A stretch of DNA of 64,000 nucleotides, taken from NCBI GenBank assembly GCA_035610835.1, contig CM069447.1, positions 25,078,161-25,142,160 of the forward strand. Reading direction: 5' to 3'. The stretch comes from Ophiura sarsii (Eukaryota; Echinodermata; Ophiuroidea; Amphilepidida; Ophiuridae). Shown here piece after piece: positions 19,226-29,878 of the stretch. The notes below the pieces were generated by a model that saw only the letters and a program-made list of their open reading frames with translations, was not told the DNA's origin and searched no databases. Made by a program: the position numbers and the translations under genes. Position 1 is the stretch's first letter; each line of letters opens with the position of its first letter.

Positions 19226-22200
19226 TTAATCGTTCACAACATAGTCTTGGAATCTTCCTGGCAGTTGACGGTTACGTTGAGGATTCCGTCGGACCGGTGG
19301 ATTTGGCGGATTCAGCACAACTGGATCATCTGGTTGATACGCTAGTTGATCCATTTCACCATCAGAATCTGAATCATCGGTTTCATCAGGATCATCCACA
19401 CCCTCATACAACTTAAAGAAGGAAATGTTCCTAGTAACCTTCTTATCACCTCGTTGAGCTGTCACAAGGGTACCTTTCACAGTTATGACATGGTAAGGAA
19501 ACATGTCATATGGCGTTGCTGCAAACTGTGAATTGTTCTTTACAAGTACCTTATCGCCAACATTGATTCGTTTGGGACGACTGTTTCGTCTCTTGTCTGC
19601 ATACGTCTTGATTTTGTTCTTTTGTTCTTTGTCCCGTTGACGTAAGTCTTGGTTCTCTTCAGCCCGGCAAATTTCAGGCAATCGTGTGACCATGTCTCGA
19701 CCATACAACAAAGAAGCAGGCGCTCGTTTGGTAGTAGCATGTGGAGTCGCGCGATAATTGCGCAAAAATGCGTTCATTTCCTGGCGCCAGCTTTTTTTCT
19801 CTGCTTTTGCTGCGTTATAGATTTTTTTTAGATTTCTCATCATTCTTTCAACTTCGCCATTCGCTTGCGGCCATAGCGGTGTGACGCGCCTATGGTGAAA
19901 GCCTAAGTATTTCGCGAATTGAGCGAACTCATCACCATTAAAAGGGGGCCCATTGTCAGATTTCACTACCCTAGGGATACCATGTGTTGAGAAAATTGTG
20001 TCTAGTTTGGGAATCACTGCTTTTGCACTGGTAGAATAAACAATATCAACCACTGGGAACCTACTGTAATCATCTATCACCACAAGTAAATACTCCCCTG
20101 TAGGAAGACTCTTGAAATCAACACTAACCTCTTGCCAAGCTGCATCTGGCAATTTTGACATCTGCAAGGGTTCTGTTGATTGCCTTTCTGGGACTGTTAC
20201 CTGACAAGCCAAACAATTTCTGACAGCATGTTCAACCAATTTGTCAATCCCTGTGAACCAGACTTTTTCTCTCAACAATTGTTTTGTCTTAACCACCCCT
20301 TGGTGACCTTCGTGCGCAATCCTTACTACTTCCTGTTGAAGCAATTTTGGAATCACTATACGGTGATCTCTTAACATGACACCTTCATTTATGTTGACAC
20401 TTAACTCTTCTCGTAGTTTGTAGAGACTTTCCATTTCTGGTTTGTTTTCTTCTGTCATTTGCATACGGAAGGTATTCCAGTCATTAGTCTCGATAGCTGT
20501 CATACATTTCTGTAGTATTTGATCTTTCTCTGTTGCTTCTCGTATCTCAGCTACTGTGAGCGTCTTTGGAACTGCATATTGTGTGACAAGATTCACAAAT
20601 TCCTCTGCAACATTTTCTTCATGCTCTGTTAATTGTGTTGTTGGAATCGGATGTCTGGACATGTAATCAGACGGATTCAGTTTACCTTTCTGATATTCTA
20701 ACTCAAACTCATATTCTTGTAGTTTTAGAATCCATCGCTCGATACGAAGAGGTGGTTTTGAGTTTGGTCGGTTAAACAATGGAACCAGAGGTTTGTGATC
20801 TGTGATCACTCTGAAGGAGCTTCCATACACATACAGATGAAAATGTACAATAGCCCAGTACACTCCCAGTCCTTCCCTTTCGGTCTGCGAATAACGCTGT
20901 TCTACCGGAGAGAGCGCTCTACTGGCTAACGCAATCACTGAACCGTTGCCGTCATTATCATATTGTACCATCATCGCTCCTACTCCAACTGGACTTGCAT
21001 CTACAAGTAACTCAGTCGCCTTATTCATGTCAAAATATGCCATACTACAAGCATTTGAGATGCCATCTCTGATTTTCTGCATGGCTGTTTCATGTACATC
21101 TGTCCACATCCATGAAGATTTGTCCTTAAGTAGGTCACGGAGCGGATTTGTCAAGGTCGCTAATCCGCGTATGAAGCGAGCGCAATATGTCGCTAAACCG
21201 AGAAAACTGCTCAGTTCTTCAAACGACTTGGGACTCTCGGCTGATTTCAATGCTTCTACCTTTTTAGGATCAGGTGATATTCCAGCCGCACTGAAAACAT
21301 GCCCATAAAACTCTATGGTGGGTTTATTAAACTCACACTTGTCAGGATTCAAGGTAAGATTCTTGTCAGTAATGCGCTGTAAGCATTTCTCCAACCTTTG
21401 ATCATGCTCTTTCTGATTTCGGCCATATACCAAAATGTCATCACTCATATTCAATACTCCATCTAACCCGCCAAGTGCTGACTGAATGCAATTCTGAAAG
21501 ACTTCCGCTGCACTGTTGATTCCAAAGCTCAACCTCTTAAATCTAAATAAGCCTACGTGCGTAGAGAAGACTGTTATGTACCGTGATTCAGGTGCCAATA
21601 AAACCTGATGGTATCCTGCATTCAAATCCAACTTACTGAAAACTGTAGCTCCATTCAAGCTGATGATGATGTCATCTAATGTTGGCGTTAAGTGGCGCTC
21701 ACGTGATATCGCCTGATTCGCCATTCTCATGTCAACACACATTCGAATTTGACCTGGATCTTTCTTACTAACAACATGAATTGGGGAAATCCAAGGAGTA
21801 GCTTCATCTTTCACAGGCTCTATGATATCCAACTTTTGGAGTTTTTCCACCTCGGCTTCCACTTTTTTGCGAAGATGAAATGGAATTCTACGGTGCGGTT
21901 GCGCAACAGGCATGATATCCTCATTGATGTGTAACTTTGCTTCAACACCTGACAACTTTCCTATCCCTTCAAACCTATCCCGATACTTGCCTACCAAATC
22001 ATCCAACACACCAACACCATATGTAATTTGAATCAATCCAAGGGCCTGACCCGTTTCAAAGCTTAACAGTGTATCGCCATGTTTAGACACATACACGTCA
22101 CCTTGAACCATGCAATTACCATACATGAAGGTTGCATTAAATATACCAGTTACAGACAGGGGGACTTTTGACCCATATGGATAGACAGGACACTTGGGAG

Positions 22201-23374
22201 GTTTTAACTCCGGTTTATCTATCCATTTGTCAACAATCTCTTGAGATATCATGTTTACAGACGCACAAGAGTCTATGTACGCTGTAACGTTATTGTCATT
22301 AATCATCACCTCGACACTCGGAAGTTGTGTTTTCCCACTTATACCAAACACGTAATTCTCATCACTGGAATATCCATCAGGATTGAGCGTATCTGTATTT
22401 TGATCATCGTCAGTATCACTGTGTTGCAGTTGATTTACCTGACCATGACCAGACCGTGTCTGTCTGCAACATCTTGCAAAGTGGTTCATTCTGTCACAAT
22501 TTTTACAACGCTTACCAAACGCTGGGCATACCTGCGCAGGGGGATGGGGCCATGGCCCACCACAATGGTAGCACAATCTTCCTGCACCTGATTTTTGATT
22601 ACTATTTGTGTCACCCGCATGCGCACCTGTTGGCTGCGAACTTGCACCTGCGCTTGCGCTTGACCTACTACTACCTTGGTTACCATTTCTTTGTTGTTGA
22701 GGCCTACCTGCACGACCAAACCTGTTAGTGTTATTGTTATTTGGGCGATTACTGGAACCAGCATAATTGACACGTGCACGGTTTGTTGTTGACGTAGCTT
22801 TTTCCATCTCTGCAGCTTGTTTATCAGCCAGTTCAGCTGCACGAGCAGTCTCGATAAGTTGAGCAAGAGTCAACCCATCTCTGAGAGCCTTTCGACGTAG
22901 CCCCGAAGATCGACATCCACGAAGTATCTGAGTTTTAATGTTACTGTCTTTACTTGCGGCATGGAACTCACAATCCACAGCCATTTGTTGCAACCTGATG
23001 TGAAAATCAATGATTGATTCTCCGTCATTCTGTTTAGCCTCTCCAAATAAACATCGATAGTACTCATTGTTCCGTTTGGGGGAGAAATGATCATTTAGCT
23101 TTGTTTTAGCTGTTGCATAGTCATCACCCGTTTCAGTGAAAGTTTCGAATGTGTCAATGACCTGCTCACCACAATAGTACAACAGCAAAGCTCGTTTACG
23201 TTGGCCATCGGTAATGCCACTAGCAAGAAACAACCGTTCTAAGTTTTTAATGTACTTATGCCAACGTGGGCCAGCTGTTGTGATGTCATCAATCACGAAC
23301 TCTGGAAACGGCGGTATGTATAGGCCCTGACTTGGCGAAGGTGCCAAATTCTGCTGCCCATTTATTTCTGGCAT
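19226..23374 (-). CDS. Gypsy gag-pol polyprotein, single ORF (1382 aa)
   Basis: Gag occupies about residues 1-310 and ends with two Cys/His knuckles (C268-x2-C271.., then C290-x2-C293-x4-H298-x4-C303). The aspartic protease motif is YIDSCASVNMIS with D368; the usual D-S/T-G has Cys for Gly here. Reverse transcriptase spans about 450-680, with DLNAGYHQV and catalytic SDDILVYG near 643. RNase H follows, with VDASPVGVGA near 790 and TDHKPL. The integrase has an HHCC finger starting HEGHQG near 1019 and the D, D, E residues in VSVDFKSL, VKSDNGPPF and NGEVERMM. Gag and pol share one frame without a shift, as in the K02A2.6/Mag-like Gypsy group. The ORF is intact, so the element may still be mobile. 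Confidence 0.95.
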   Translation of the reverse strand: MPEINGQQNLAPSPSQGLYIPPFPEFVIDDITTAGPRWHKYIKNLERLFLASGITDGQRKRALLLYYCGEQVIDTFETFTETGDDYATAKTKLNDHFSPKRNNEYYRCLFGEAKQNDGESIIDFHIRLQQMAVDCEFHAASKDSNIKTQILRGCRSSGLRRKALRDGLTLAQLIETARAAELADKQAAEMEKATSTTNRARVNYAGSSNRPNNNNTNRFGRAGRPQQQRNGNQGSSRSSASAGASSQPTGAHAGDTNSNQKSGAGRLCYHCGGPWPHPPAQVCPAFGKRCKNCDRMNHFARCCRQTRSGHGQVNQLQHSDTDDDQNTDTLNPDGYSSDENYVFGISGKTQLPSVEVMINDNNVTAYIDSCASVNMISQEIVDKWIDKPELKPPKCPVYPYGSKVPLSVTGIFNATFMYGNCMVQGDVYVSKHGDTLLSFETGQALGLIQITYGVGVLDDLVGKYRDRFEGIGKLSGVEAKLHINEDIMPVAQPHRRIPFHLRKKVEAEVEKLQKLDIIEPVKDEATPWISPIHVVSKKDPGQIRMCVDMRMANQAISRERHLTPTLDDIIISLNGATVFSKLDLNAGYHQVLLAPESRYITVFSTHVGLFRFKRLSFGINSAAEVFQNCIQSALGGLDGVLNMSDDILVYGRNQKEHDQRLEKCLQRITDKNLTLNPDKCEFNKPTIEFYGHVFSAAGISPDPKKVEALKSAESPKSFEELSSFLGLATYCARFIRGLATLTNPLRDLLKDKSSWMWTDVHETAMQKIRDGISNACSMAYFDMNKATELLVDASPVGVGAMMVQYDNDGNGSVIALASRALSPVEQRYSQTEREGLGVYWAIVHFHLYVYGSSFRVITDHKPLVPLFNRPNSKPPLRIERWILKLQEYEFELEYQKGKLNPSDYMSRHPIPTTQLTEHEENVAEEFVNLVTQYAVPKTLTVAEIREATEKDQILQKCMTAIETNDWNTFRMQMTEENKPEMESLYKLREELSVNINEGVMLRDHRIVIPKLLQQEVVRIAHEGHQGVVKTKQLLREKVWFTGIDKLVEHAVRNCLACQVTVPERQSTEPLQMSKLPDAAWQEVSVDFKSLPTGEYLLVVIDDYSRFPVVDIVYSTSAKAVIPKLDTIFSTHGIPRVVKSDNGPPFNGDEFAQFAKYLGFHHRRVTPLWPQANGEVERMMRNLKKIYNAAKAEKKSWRQEMNAFLRNYRATPHATTKRAPASLLYGRDMVTRLPEICRAEENQDLRQRDKEQKNKIKTYADKRRNSRPKRINVGDKVLVKNNSQFAATPYDMFPYHVITVKGTLVTAQRGDKKVTRNISFFKLYEGVDDPDETDDSDSDGEMDQLAYQPDDPVVLNPPNPPVRRNPQRNRQLPGRFQDYVVND

Positions 23375-23465
23375 CGTGATAATACGACGATCGCTAAAGT
23401 CATGAAATTTGACTCACCAGCAAAACAAACTAGTTCCAAACTCACTGTACACACGCACAGGTGTT

Positions 23466-23483
23466 CTCCACTTCTCGTCGCCA
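23466..23483 (-). promoter_or_regulatory. Primer binding site of the Gypsy element
   Basis: One base inside the 5' LTR the minus strand reads TGGCGACGAGAAGTGGAG. It begins with TGG, the complement of a tRNA 3' CCA. I do not assign the tRNA. Confidence 0.65.
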
Positions 23484-23484
23484 G

Positions 23485-23663
23485 TGTAGAGATGTAAGCA
23501 TATCTCTAAGATGCAAAATACAATGCAATAAAACACACAGAGACTCAGTTCTTGCTTGCTTTCTATCGTGTTCTCCAACATGAGTGTTTAGGTCAAAGGT
23601 TAATCAAGTATCATCATTTATAATCAATTACGTCAAGGCTGACATTACTTGAACGACACTACA
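23485..23663 (-). repeat. 5' LTR of the Gypsy element
   Basis: A 179-bp direct repeat partner of 18539-18717, bordered on the right by the CCGCC target duplication. It should hold the promoter and polyadenylation signals, but no canonical TATA box stands out. Confidence 0.92.
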
Positions 23664-23987
23664 CCGCCCTCTATTGAAAAGTGTTTTTTGTTCATATTCC
23701 GGCGGGCGACGGACTTCCGTCACTTAATGAATTGCCGTGTAAAAAATGACGGCGGTGCGTCACTAAATAGAGCGTCCTCAATTGAAACGGGGGCCCGTTC
23801 TGCTGACTGGTATGTGATAGCCAATAAGTACACCTAACAAAATAAATAAATTTCAGAGTGATTTGTGATTTGCCGTTATCGGAGAGCTCGCGACAAAAAG
23901 TGTTGCGGTGTTTTTTTATACACCCTGTATAGAAAAGCAAAATTCTGAATGATATGGTTATTTTGAGAATACTTGTTTTAAAAAAGA

Positions 23988-23991
23988 AAAT

Positions 23992-24056
<65 letters not shown>
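23988..24056. repeat. TAA/ATA microsatellite
   Basis: About 20 units of AAT with one interruption (AATTAAT) near the left end, beside the outer transposon. Confidence 0.9.
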
Positions 24057-24058
<2 letters not shown>

Positions 24059-24121
24059 GTGAGACATACACAAGTACCAAGTACAAATTTTAGGCTTTCA
24101 AACATTATATTTTGATATATT

Positions 24122-24198
24122 TCGTCGCTGATCTGACATACCGGCACATCACAACAGAAATAATAAAGTGATGTGCCGGTATGTCAGAACAGCGACGA
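24122..24198. repeat. Hairpin with 31-bp arms
   Basis: Arms 24122-24152 and 24168-24198 are inverted with one mismatch; the 15-base loop is A-rich. The core word is GACATACCGGCACATCAC. It is probably a foldback or MITE remnant. Confidence 0.85.
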
Positions 24199-24913
24199 TT
24201 TATTTAAAAAGAGTTTAAAACTATCAAATGATTTAGTTTATGAAAAGTGTTTTACAAAATAAGAGATTATTAAATTTATAGATGTTTTGAATGTACTAAT
24301 CTTTAGAACAATCTATTTGTTATAGCGTATAATTTGGTCATGTGATGCAAACATGGATTAATATCTGTATTTATGAATATATGTATTGTATTGTGATAAT
24401 GCTATGCAAAAGGTGTGAATGATTGAAAATAAATGTTAAAGAAAAAAACCCAAACTAGTTTGCTCTATATCTCAAAAGTAGGCCTAAGCTGGCGCGGCAA
24501 GATGTATGATTCGAAGACTTTCAATGTGTTGTTTTATTATAGTTTCACTCTTAAATGTAAGGAAGTGAACATGTTTATTATTTTATTATTGTTTTTTAAA
24601 TTAAATTTCCAATAAAACCTGATTTTTATAATACGATTTGCCTTTGTTGCAAGAACAATATGAATGAAATTGGATAACACGATAATGTGCAACGCTTGTT
24701 GTAATATTATCGCGATGATGTCACTATGGTATAAGCGGGTATTTTATAAGCTTCATATATTTTGCGTCTTCTATAATTAATTGTATCTTGTCTAAAATGT
24801 TTGGCAGAATTTGAAACAAACTTTGCAATTACGCCGACAGGATGACTTAATGATGTTTTATTGTAGTTTCATATGGCTCTCTTTATAAAGAGAGTGAAAA
24901 TCTTTCTCTCCCC

Positions 24914-24939
24914 AGAGAGAGAGAGAGAGAGAGAGAGAG
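24914..24939. repeat. GA microsatellite
   Basis: About 13 GA units inside a region where AGAGAG and CTCTCT words are common on both sides (24880-24960). Confidence 0.85.
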
Positions 24940-25157
24940 TGTGACTTGGGAGAGCCACCCAAAAGAGTGAAAAATCACCGCAGCAAAATTAAAGAGTGAG
25001 TAATATCACTTTTTCTTACATTTTTAATTTAGTCCAATTAGTCCTGGAGTGGCAAAACCATGATCCAATCTGTATAATGCTCCCACAAATCACTGTCATT
25101 CTGTGCATTCACTCCACAAGTGCGTATTTTTACTCCAATTAACATTAAGAGTGGATT

Positions 25158-25333
25158 TTACTCCAATTAACAATTTAGAGAGAAGGCCTGTTGATTGAAA
25201 AATGCATTATTACCATCCTTGGATGAAAATTTGTCTAAATATCAGATATTACTCCGATTAACAATTTAGAGAGAATGCCTGTTGATGAAAATGCATTACC
25301 ATCCTTGGATGAAAATTTGTCTAAATATCAGGC
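25158..25333. repeat. Tandem duplication, two copies of about 85 bp
   Basis: Copies start with TTACTCC(A/G)ATTAACAATTT near 25158 and 25248. Both end with GATGAAAATTTGTCTAAATATCAG. They differ by a few substitutions and small indels. Confidence 0.85.
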
Positions 25334-25948
25334 CACTATTTTGACTACAAGAGGGTAAAAAAAACGTGTGAAGAGAGGGACATTTTTCAACATTATAAAA
25401 CAAAAGTTGGACTCGCTCCTCCTCCTTCCGAATTCTGTTTACTTCCGTCGCCCCTGCCAGCCTTGGAAACCCCAACTAAAAATATGTATATTTCTCTAGT
25501 TTCCTTTGTGTATAGGCCTACTTGTTGTTTGATTGTTTGCTGTTTAAATGGTTATTATTTTGTAATTTATTGAGATGTTAAATGTATTACACTATAAAAT
25601 ACACGGTCATGTTAAATATTCAGCTTTATCAATCTCATAATTTATCAGAAAAGGTGTAAATCTTTTCAAAGATGATGTAATGGCTGATTTGACATAATAT
25701 ATTGTTTCATATAGAATTGTGTAATATTTATTAACACACCAACATGTTTATATTAGCAATAAGAAACATGTTGGGGTGTTAATAATTATACAACAAATAC
25801 CTCTTTAAACGTGTTGTAGTGTTTATGCAAACGTTTATCGTATGCACTGCCTCCTATACCTTTACACGTAAAACACAAAAATAAACGTGTTGAAGTGTTT
25901 ATTAAGTGTTATCAGAAATATAAACGTTTCTTTTTACAGTGTACTACT

Positions 25949-26138
25949 GACCTCCCGGGTGCAATTTTTTTTTTACTAGTAAACATTTGTATGGTCTCAC
26001 AGGTAAAATCAGTTGACCTTTTTTTCTTTTTTTTGAAAAATCATTTTATTCAGTTAGTTTTGCTTTATTCCGTATTAAAACGAAATAAATAAATTTTACA
26101 AATGTTTTCTAGTAAAAAAAAAATCGCGTCCCGGGTTC
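25949..26138. mobile_element. Foldback/MITE-like element with about 43-bp inverted arms
   Basis: Arms at 25949-25993 (with TCCCGGGT, a T run and ACTAGTAAACA) and 26094-26138 are inverted copies around a 100-bp AT-rich centre. No ORF of its own. Confidence 0.7.
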
Positions 26139-26289
26139 ATCGCCAATGGCGTGATGATGACTTCCATTAATTTGTAAATTTTTTACCTGTGTTCTCCGCT
26201 CGCTGTTTTCGAAATTTTTATGTTCAATCATATCAATTCACTCGGCGGTAAATATTGTTTCCATTTTATACCATGAGATTTAAATTAGC

Positions 26290-26792
26290 ATATCGTCAGC
26301 CTGCTTCGATAATTGCCTAACTCATTTTTTCTAGTTCTTAGAAAACAACAAAAGTATGAAACCTGTTACCTGTGTACCTGTTACTCATTTTACATTATGG
26401 ATATTCATTATGTGGAATGACGCTTGTATTGTTGATGTTAGGCTTGTATTGTTGATGTGACTTGGATTAGTGCATCCATGCACGCCAATTGAGGATTGGC
26501 GTGCATGGATGCACTAATCCAAGTCATAGAAACAGATGAACACAGCCATACAATAATTTGATTAATTCCATGGATTTGTCAATGCAAATTCAATAATGCA
26601 AAATGAGTAACATGTTGGAGTGGTCTGGTGGCCCTTTTAAAACAAAGCTCTTCATTTATCAACACTTTTGATTGGTCAATGACTTAGGTATTATAACAGC
26701 ATGTGCATAATGTAATGAAGTCATGATTTATGCAAAAAACTCAATTTTGCTGAAAAGTGAGTTAGGCAATTATCGAAGCAGGCTGACGATAT
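26290..26792. mobile_element. MITE with 40-bp TIRs and nested internal palindromes
   Basis: TIRs 26290-26329 and 26753-26792 (containing GTCAGCCTGCTTCGATAATT) differ at one base. Inside lies a perfect 32-bp-arm palindrome at 26458-26489/26495-26526 with a 5-base loop. A further inverted pair contains TGTTACTCATTTT (about 26380 and 26600). It could fold into one very long hairpin and is non-coding. Confidence 0.85.
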
Positions 26793-27793
26793 CGTATTAT
26801 TAACTACTTACCTTACCCCATAAACAGTATAGGCCTATATTTTCTTAATTAAATGAAATCGCATAAGAAATCCAATTGCCATTGCAATTTAGATGGGACC
26901 TGATGCTATAACATGTTATGATTCGCATGTTAAAAATTATCAACATTTTCCTATTTTGATTAAAACTTCATTATGTGTTTTACCTTATCGTTTGTATATT
27001 ATTTTACTATTGTTTTTCCATATTGTATTGTACAGTGGTTTAAATGGCAGAGAGGGGGGGGGGGGGCCACATCGACTGTCTGTCGTTGAGATTGACACTG
27101 TCAGTTCATTTGACAAGAGGAATCATGGAATTATGATGGTCAAAAATACACAGACGGAGACGAAAAAAAATTCGCGCTATGCGCGCATGTGTCCCAAAAA
27201 TGAAATATATTTTGGGTAGAAGCTTGTTTAAAGCAGAAATAAACCTCAATCATAGCAATAATAAATGTTAAGTCGCGCGCATTTCTTTCCGTAACCAATT
27301 AGTTCACTTTCATTTCTAATCTTGCCCCGCCCCCAATATGAAAAATCTAGTTACACCACGGTATTGTATTGTATGTCCGAATAAATAAATAATAAATAAA
27401 TATTAAAATAAATATATAATAATTTACTTTGCATATAGGTATTTGAGTTTCTCATAAAGTTACCTATCAGAACATACATGAATGTACATGATTGTCAATG
27501 GTTAGGCTACTTTGTTTAGGTATACCGAGAAGTAAATCAGCCCACAAGTTTATTGCATATGCATGTATTTTATCATTTACAAGAATATTATAATGGAAAT
27601 GCAAGGAATCCAACATACATAGCCTACTTCTCCTATCATAACTTAAGGGGGGGGGGGGGGGGGGGTCTATGTTATTTTCACCAATTTTGGAAACAAATTT
27701 TCTCAATGTTACCGAGGGCTTACCCCTTAGAGTCATATATCAAATTGAAGCTTAGGTAACAGCGTTTCAAAAAATGCGCGTTATTTTGATCTG

Positions 27794-27957
27794 GTTGCTA
27801 TGGTAACCAGTCAAGGCCTCTGATTGGCTAAACACGGGAACCAACATAACTAGAAAACTAAATGTTGCATGTTCACCATACTTTGGTAGATGATGTATGG
27901 GAACAATGCGCACGACCCGATGAAGCCGGATTTTTTTATATTGGTTGCCATGGTAAC
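27794..27957. promoter_or_regulatory. Two RFX X-box-like palindromes with nearby CCAAT words
   Basis: GTTGCTATGGTAAC at 27794-27807 and the perfect palindrome GTTGCCATGGTAAC at 27944-27957 match the RFX X-box consensus. ATTGG/CCAAT words are within 30 bases of each (near 27832 and 27968). They may belong to a diverged duplicated repeat rather than to a promoter; no gene is next to them. Confidence 0.35.
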
Positions 27958-27979
27958 CAGGAACCGACCAATCAGGTAA

Positions 27980-28037
27980 TTTTACGTTATAATTCAAATT
28001 TTACGTTATAATTCAAATTTTACGTTATAATTCAAAT
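27980..28037. repeat. Three tandem 19-bp units TTTTACGTTATAATTCAAA
   Basis: Exact repetition with period 19 from about 27980 to 28037, just after the second X-box-like palindrome. Confidence 0.9.
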
Positions 28038-29449
28038 TCGGGTCGTTCCTCTATTCAAGCTTATTATCCATTCCAAATATCACCCTGATACGAGGTTTCG
28101 TTTTTGAGTTACGTTGGTTCCAGTATTGCAAGTTTGCGTGTTTTCTAGTTTTGAGATATCGTGCAAAACGTATGAAAAAAATTAAAATTGGCGAGAAAAA
28201 AAAAAGTTGGCATTTTGGATAAAAATAGTTGTTCAATTATGGAAGAGCATGAATTTAGACACATTTTGAGCTATTTTGGGTGAAAATAGCAATTATATTA
28301 GCATTTTTATTGATTTTTAAAGATAAATGGCTTAAAAATAGCCGGGTGAGAAAAATAAAGAAATACGTAAGAAGTTACGTTGACTTTGAAATTTTGATGA
28401 TTTATGATGTGCAATTAATTATTTTAATATGTTAATAAATAAATTTCATCAAATGTTACAATTATTAGATCAAAAACTAATTAAAACTGAAAATGCTTAA
28501 AATCGCAGGGTGAGCGTTTTCTACATACAAATGTATACAAAACACCACCGATATTTTGAGACACCCGAAACTCAATTGACCATAACTTCGGAACCGAAAA
28601 TCCAATTTACCTCAAACAAAAAGCATTTTAAAGCAGAGACTTAGCAGTTTCCTACTGTGCTAATATCTCATTTTTGTCCGAAGCACTGAATTTTACTATC
28701 TGACTAACATAGACCCCCTTAAGGTTGAATACTTTGTACGCCTTGAATGATTACTCAACCGTGCCCGGTGCAGTGCAAGTTGACGTGCACATCGCGCAGT
28801 TTTGAAAATACACGTGCGTTTGAGGAATTCGGCCGATATCTATTGTAACACATTTGGGCCACAATAAATTGAATACCTTTATACAGTGAACGCACGACCA
28901 CTCTGGGACGAGATTTGCGGAGTTTAAAATCGGGTTTTTCAAACACGTCGTTTAAAAGATAGATTCGCGTTAGACACGAGTTTTGTTATAGAAGCTAAAA
29001 CCGTGTTTAGTACGATATTCTTAATTGGCGCATTTACGTCAACAGAGGGACGGTAATACAACTGAGCATGCTCAGAGCAATTATGGTGCTTCGATAAACA
29101 TTACAATCTCGTACTTTTACTTCAATGTATATGAACTGTGAACATTTTCCTAGATAGTGTTGGTTACCAGCAAACGTTTCATTTCAAACTAGTGGAAATA
29201 AATAGTTTTTACGTTCAAGTTTATTTCACGAATGTAATAGGCCTAAGGTCAAATATTGAACAGCTCATAAGTATGAAGAATTTTTATGATTGGTGCAAAG
29301 TTCACTCCATTGAAAAACTACTCGTCTTGGCTAAATCGGTAGCCACGTTTTCAGTTCACATAACCCTCTTCGACGTTAATGCGCCAACTTTGATGATACA
29401 GCTACATGTACGTCCGTAGGGCGTCCGTATTAACCACAGTACGCGCCAT

Positions 29450-29878
29450 TAGGGAGTGTTCAGAAATACTTTGGTGGGTTGGGGGCTGGGCAAAATGGGG
29501 GGGGGGGCAACAGTTGCCCAAGGGGGGGGGGGGGGGGGGGGGGGACCAAAAAGTTGTTGGTACATTAAGGGGGGAGGGGTCAACCAAGTTTGGCCAAATG
29601 GATAGTATAACGCCTGGGTGGACCGCCAGCGTCGTAAAAGATGCCAACAGGTCTTTGAAATAGTAAAGGTAGGGGGCGGGGGGGGGGGGGGGGGGGGGGG
29701 TCACTAAAGGTTTTTTAAAATTTGTTAAGGGGGTCAAAAAAGTTATGCAATTTGTAAAGGGGGGTCAAAAAGTTTAGACACCGAAACATTTCAGTTGCCC
29801 AGCCCCCCCCCCCCCCAACCCCCCCTCCAACCCCCCCCCCCCCCCCCCCCCACCAAAGTATTTCTGAACACTCCCTTA
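29450..29878. mobile_element. MITE-like inverted-repeat element rich in poly-G/poly-C
   Basis: The ends are inverted: left AGGGAGTGTTCAGAAATACT at 29451 and its mirror ending near 29877, both followed by TTGGTGG. The inside has G runs on the left (29498-29545, 29677-29700) and C runs on the right (29803-29851). The pattern is a foldback element with homopolymer expansion. Run lengths are not trustworthy. Confidence 0.7.

Larger units (their letters stand above)
18539..23663 (-). mobile_element. Young Ty3/Gypsy LTR retrotransposon, complete
   Basis: Direct LTRs of 179 bp (18539-18717 and 23485-23663) begin TG and end CA and look identical by eye, implying a recent insertion. The 5-bp target duplication CCGCC is at 18534-18538 and 23664-23668. 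The internal gag-pol reads on the minus strand without a break. The 5' LTR in its own sense is the right-hand copy. It lies inside the middle DNA transposon. Confidence 0.95.
18007..23810. mobile_element. Middle DNA transposon (about 0.67 kb when empty) inserted at a TA in the outer element
   Basis: It is flanked by TA at 18005-18006 and 23811-23812. The ends are inverted: left GCAGTCAGCTGTAGAACGGG near 18013 and right the mirrored CCAGTCAGCAGAACGGGCCC at 23791-23810. Both continue into CCCGTTTCAATTGAGG. The uninterrupted copy near 63285 shows the empty TA site. No ORF belongs to it, so it is a MITE-like non-autonomous element and is split by the Gypsy insertion. Confidence 0.75.
17022..23927. 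mobile_element. Outer DNA transposon (about 1.1 kb when empty) with about 200-bp TIRs, carrying nested insertions
   Basis: The left end CAGCGTGTATCAAAAAGAAC (17022) and right end (mirror at about 23908-23927, reading CAGGGTGTATAAAAAAACAC on the minus strand) are inverted. Inverted similarity extends about 200 bp inward, including the word AACGCAACACTTTTTGTCG on the left. TA lies at both borders (17020-17021 and 23928-23929). Its own interior, 17230-17800, has no coding signal, so it is non-autonomous. The right TIR is split by the insertion at 18007-23810. A second copy without that insertion is at 63169-64000. Confidence 0.85.

Noticed and set aside
22241..23094. Several 70-126 codon ORFs on both strands around the gag region
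   Set aside because: All lie inside the open gag-pol frame and are frame shadows of it.
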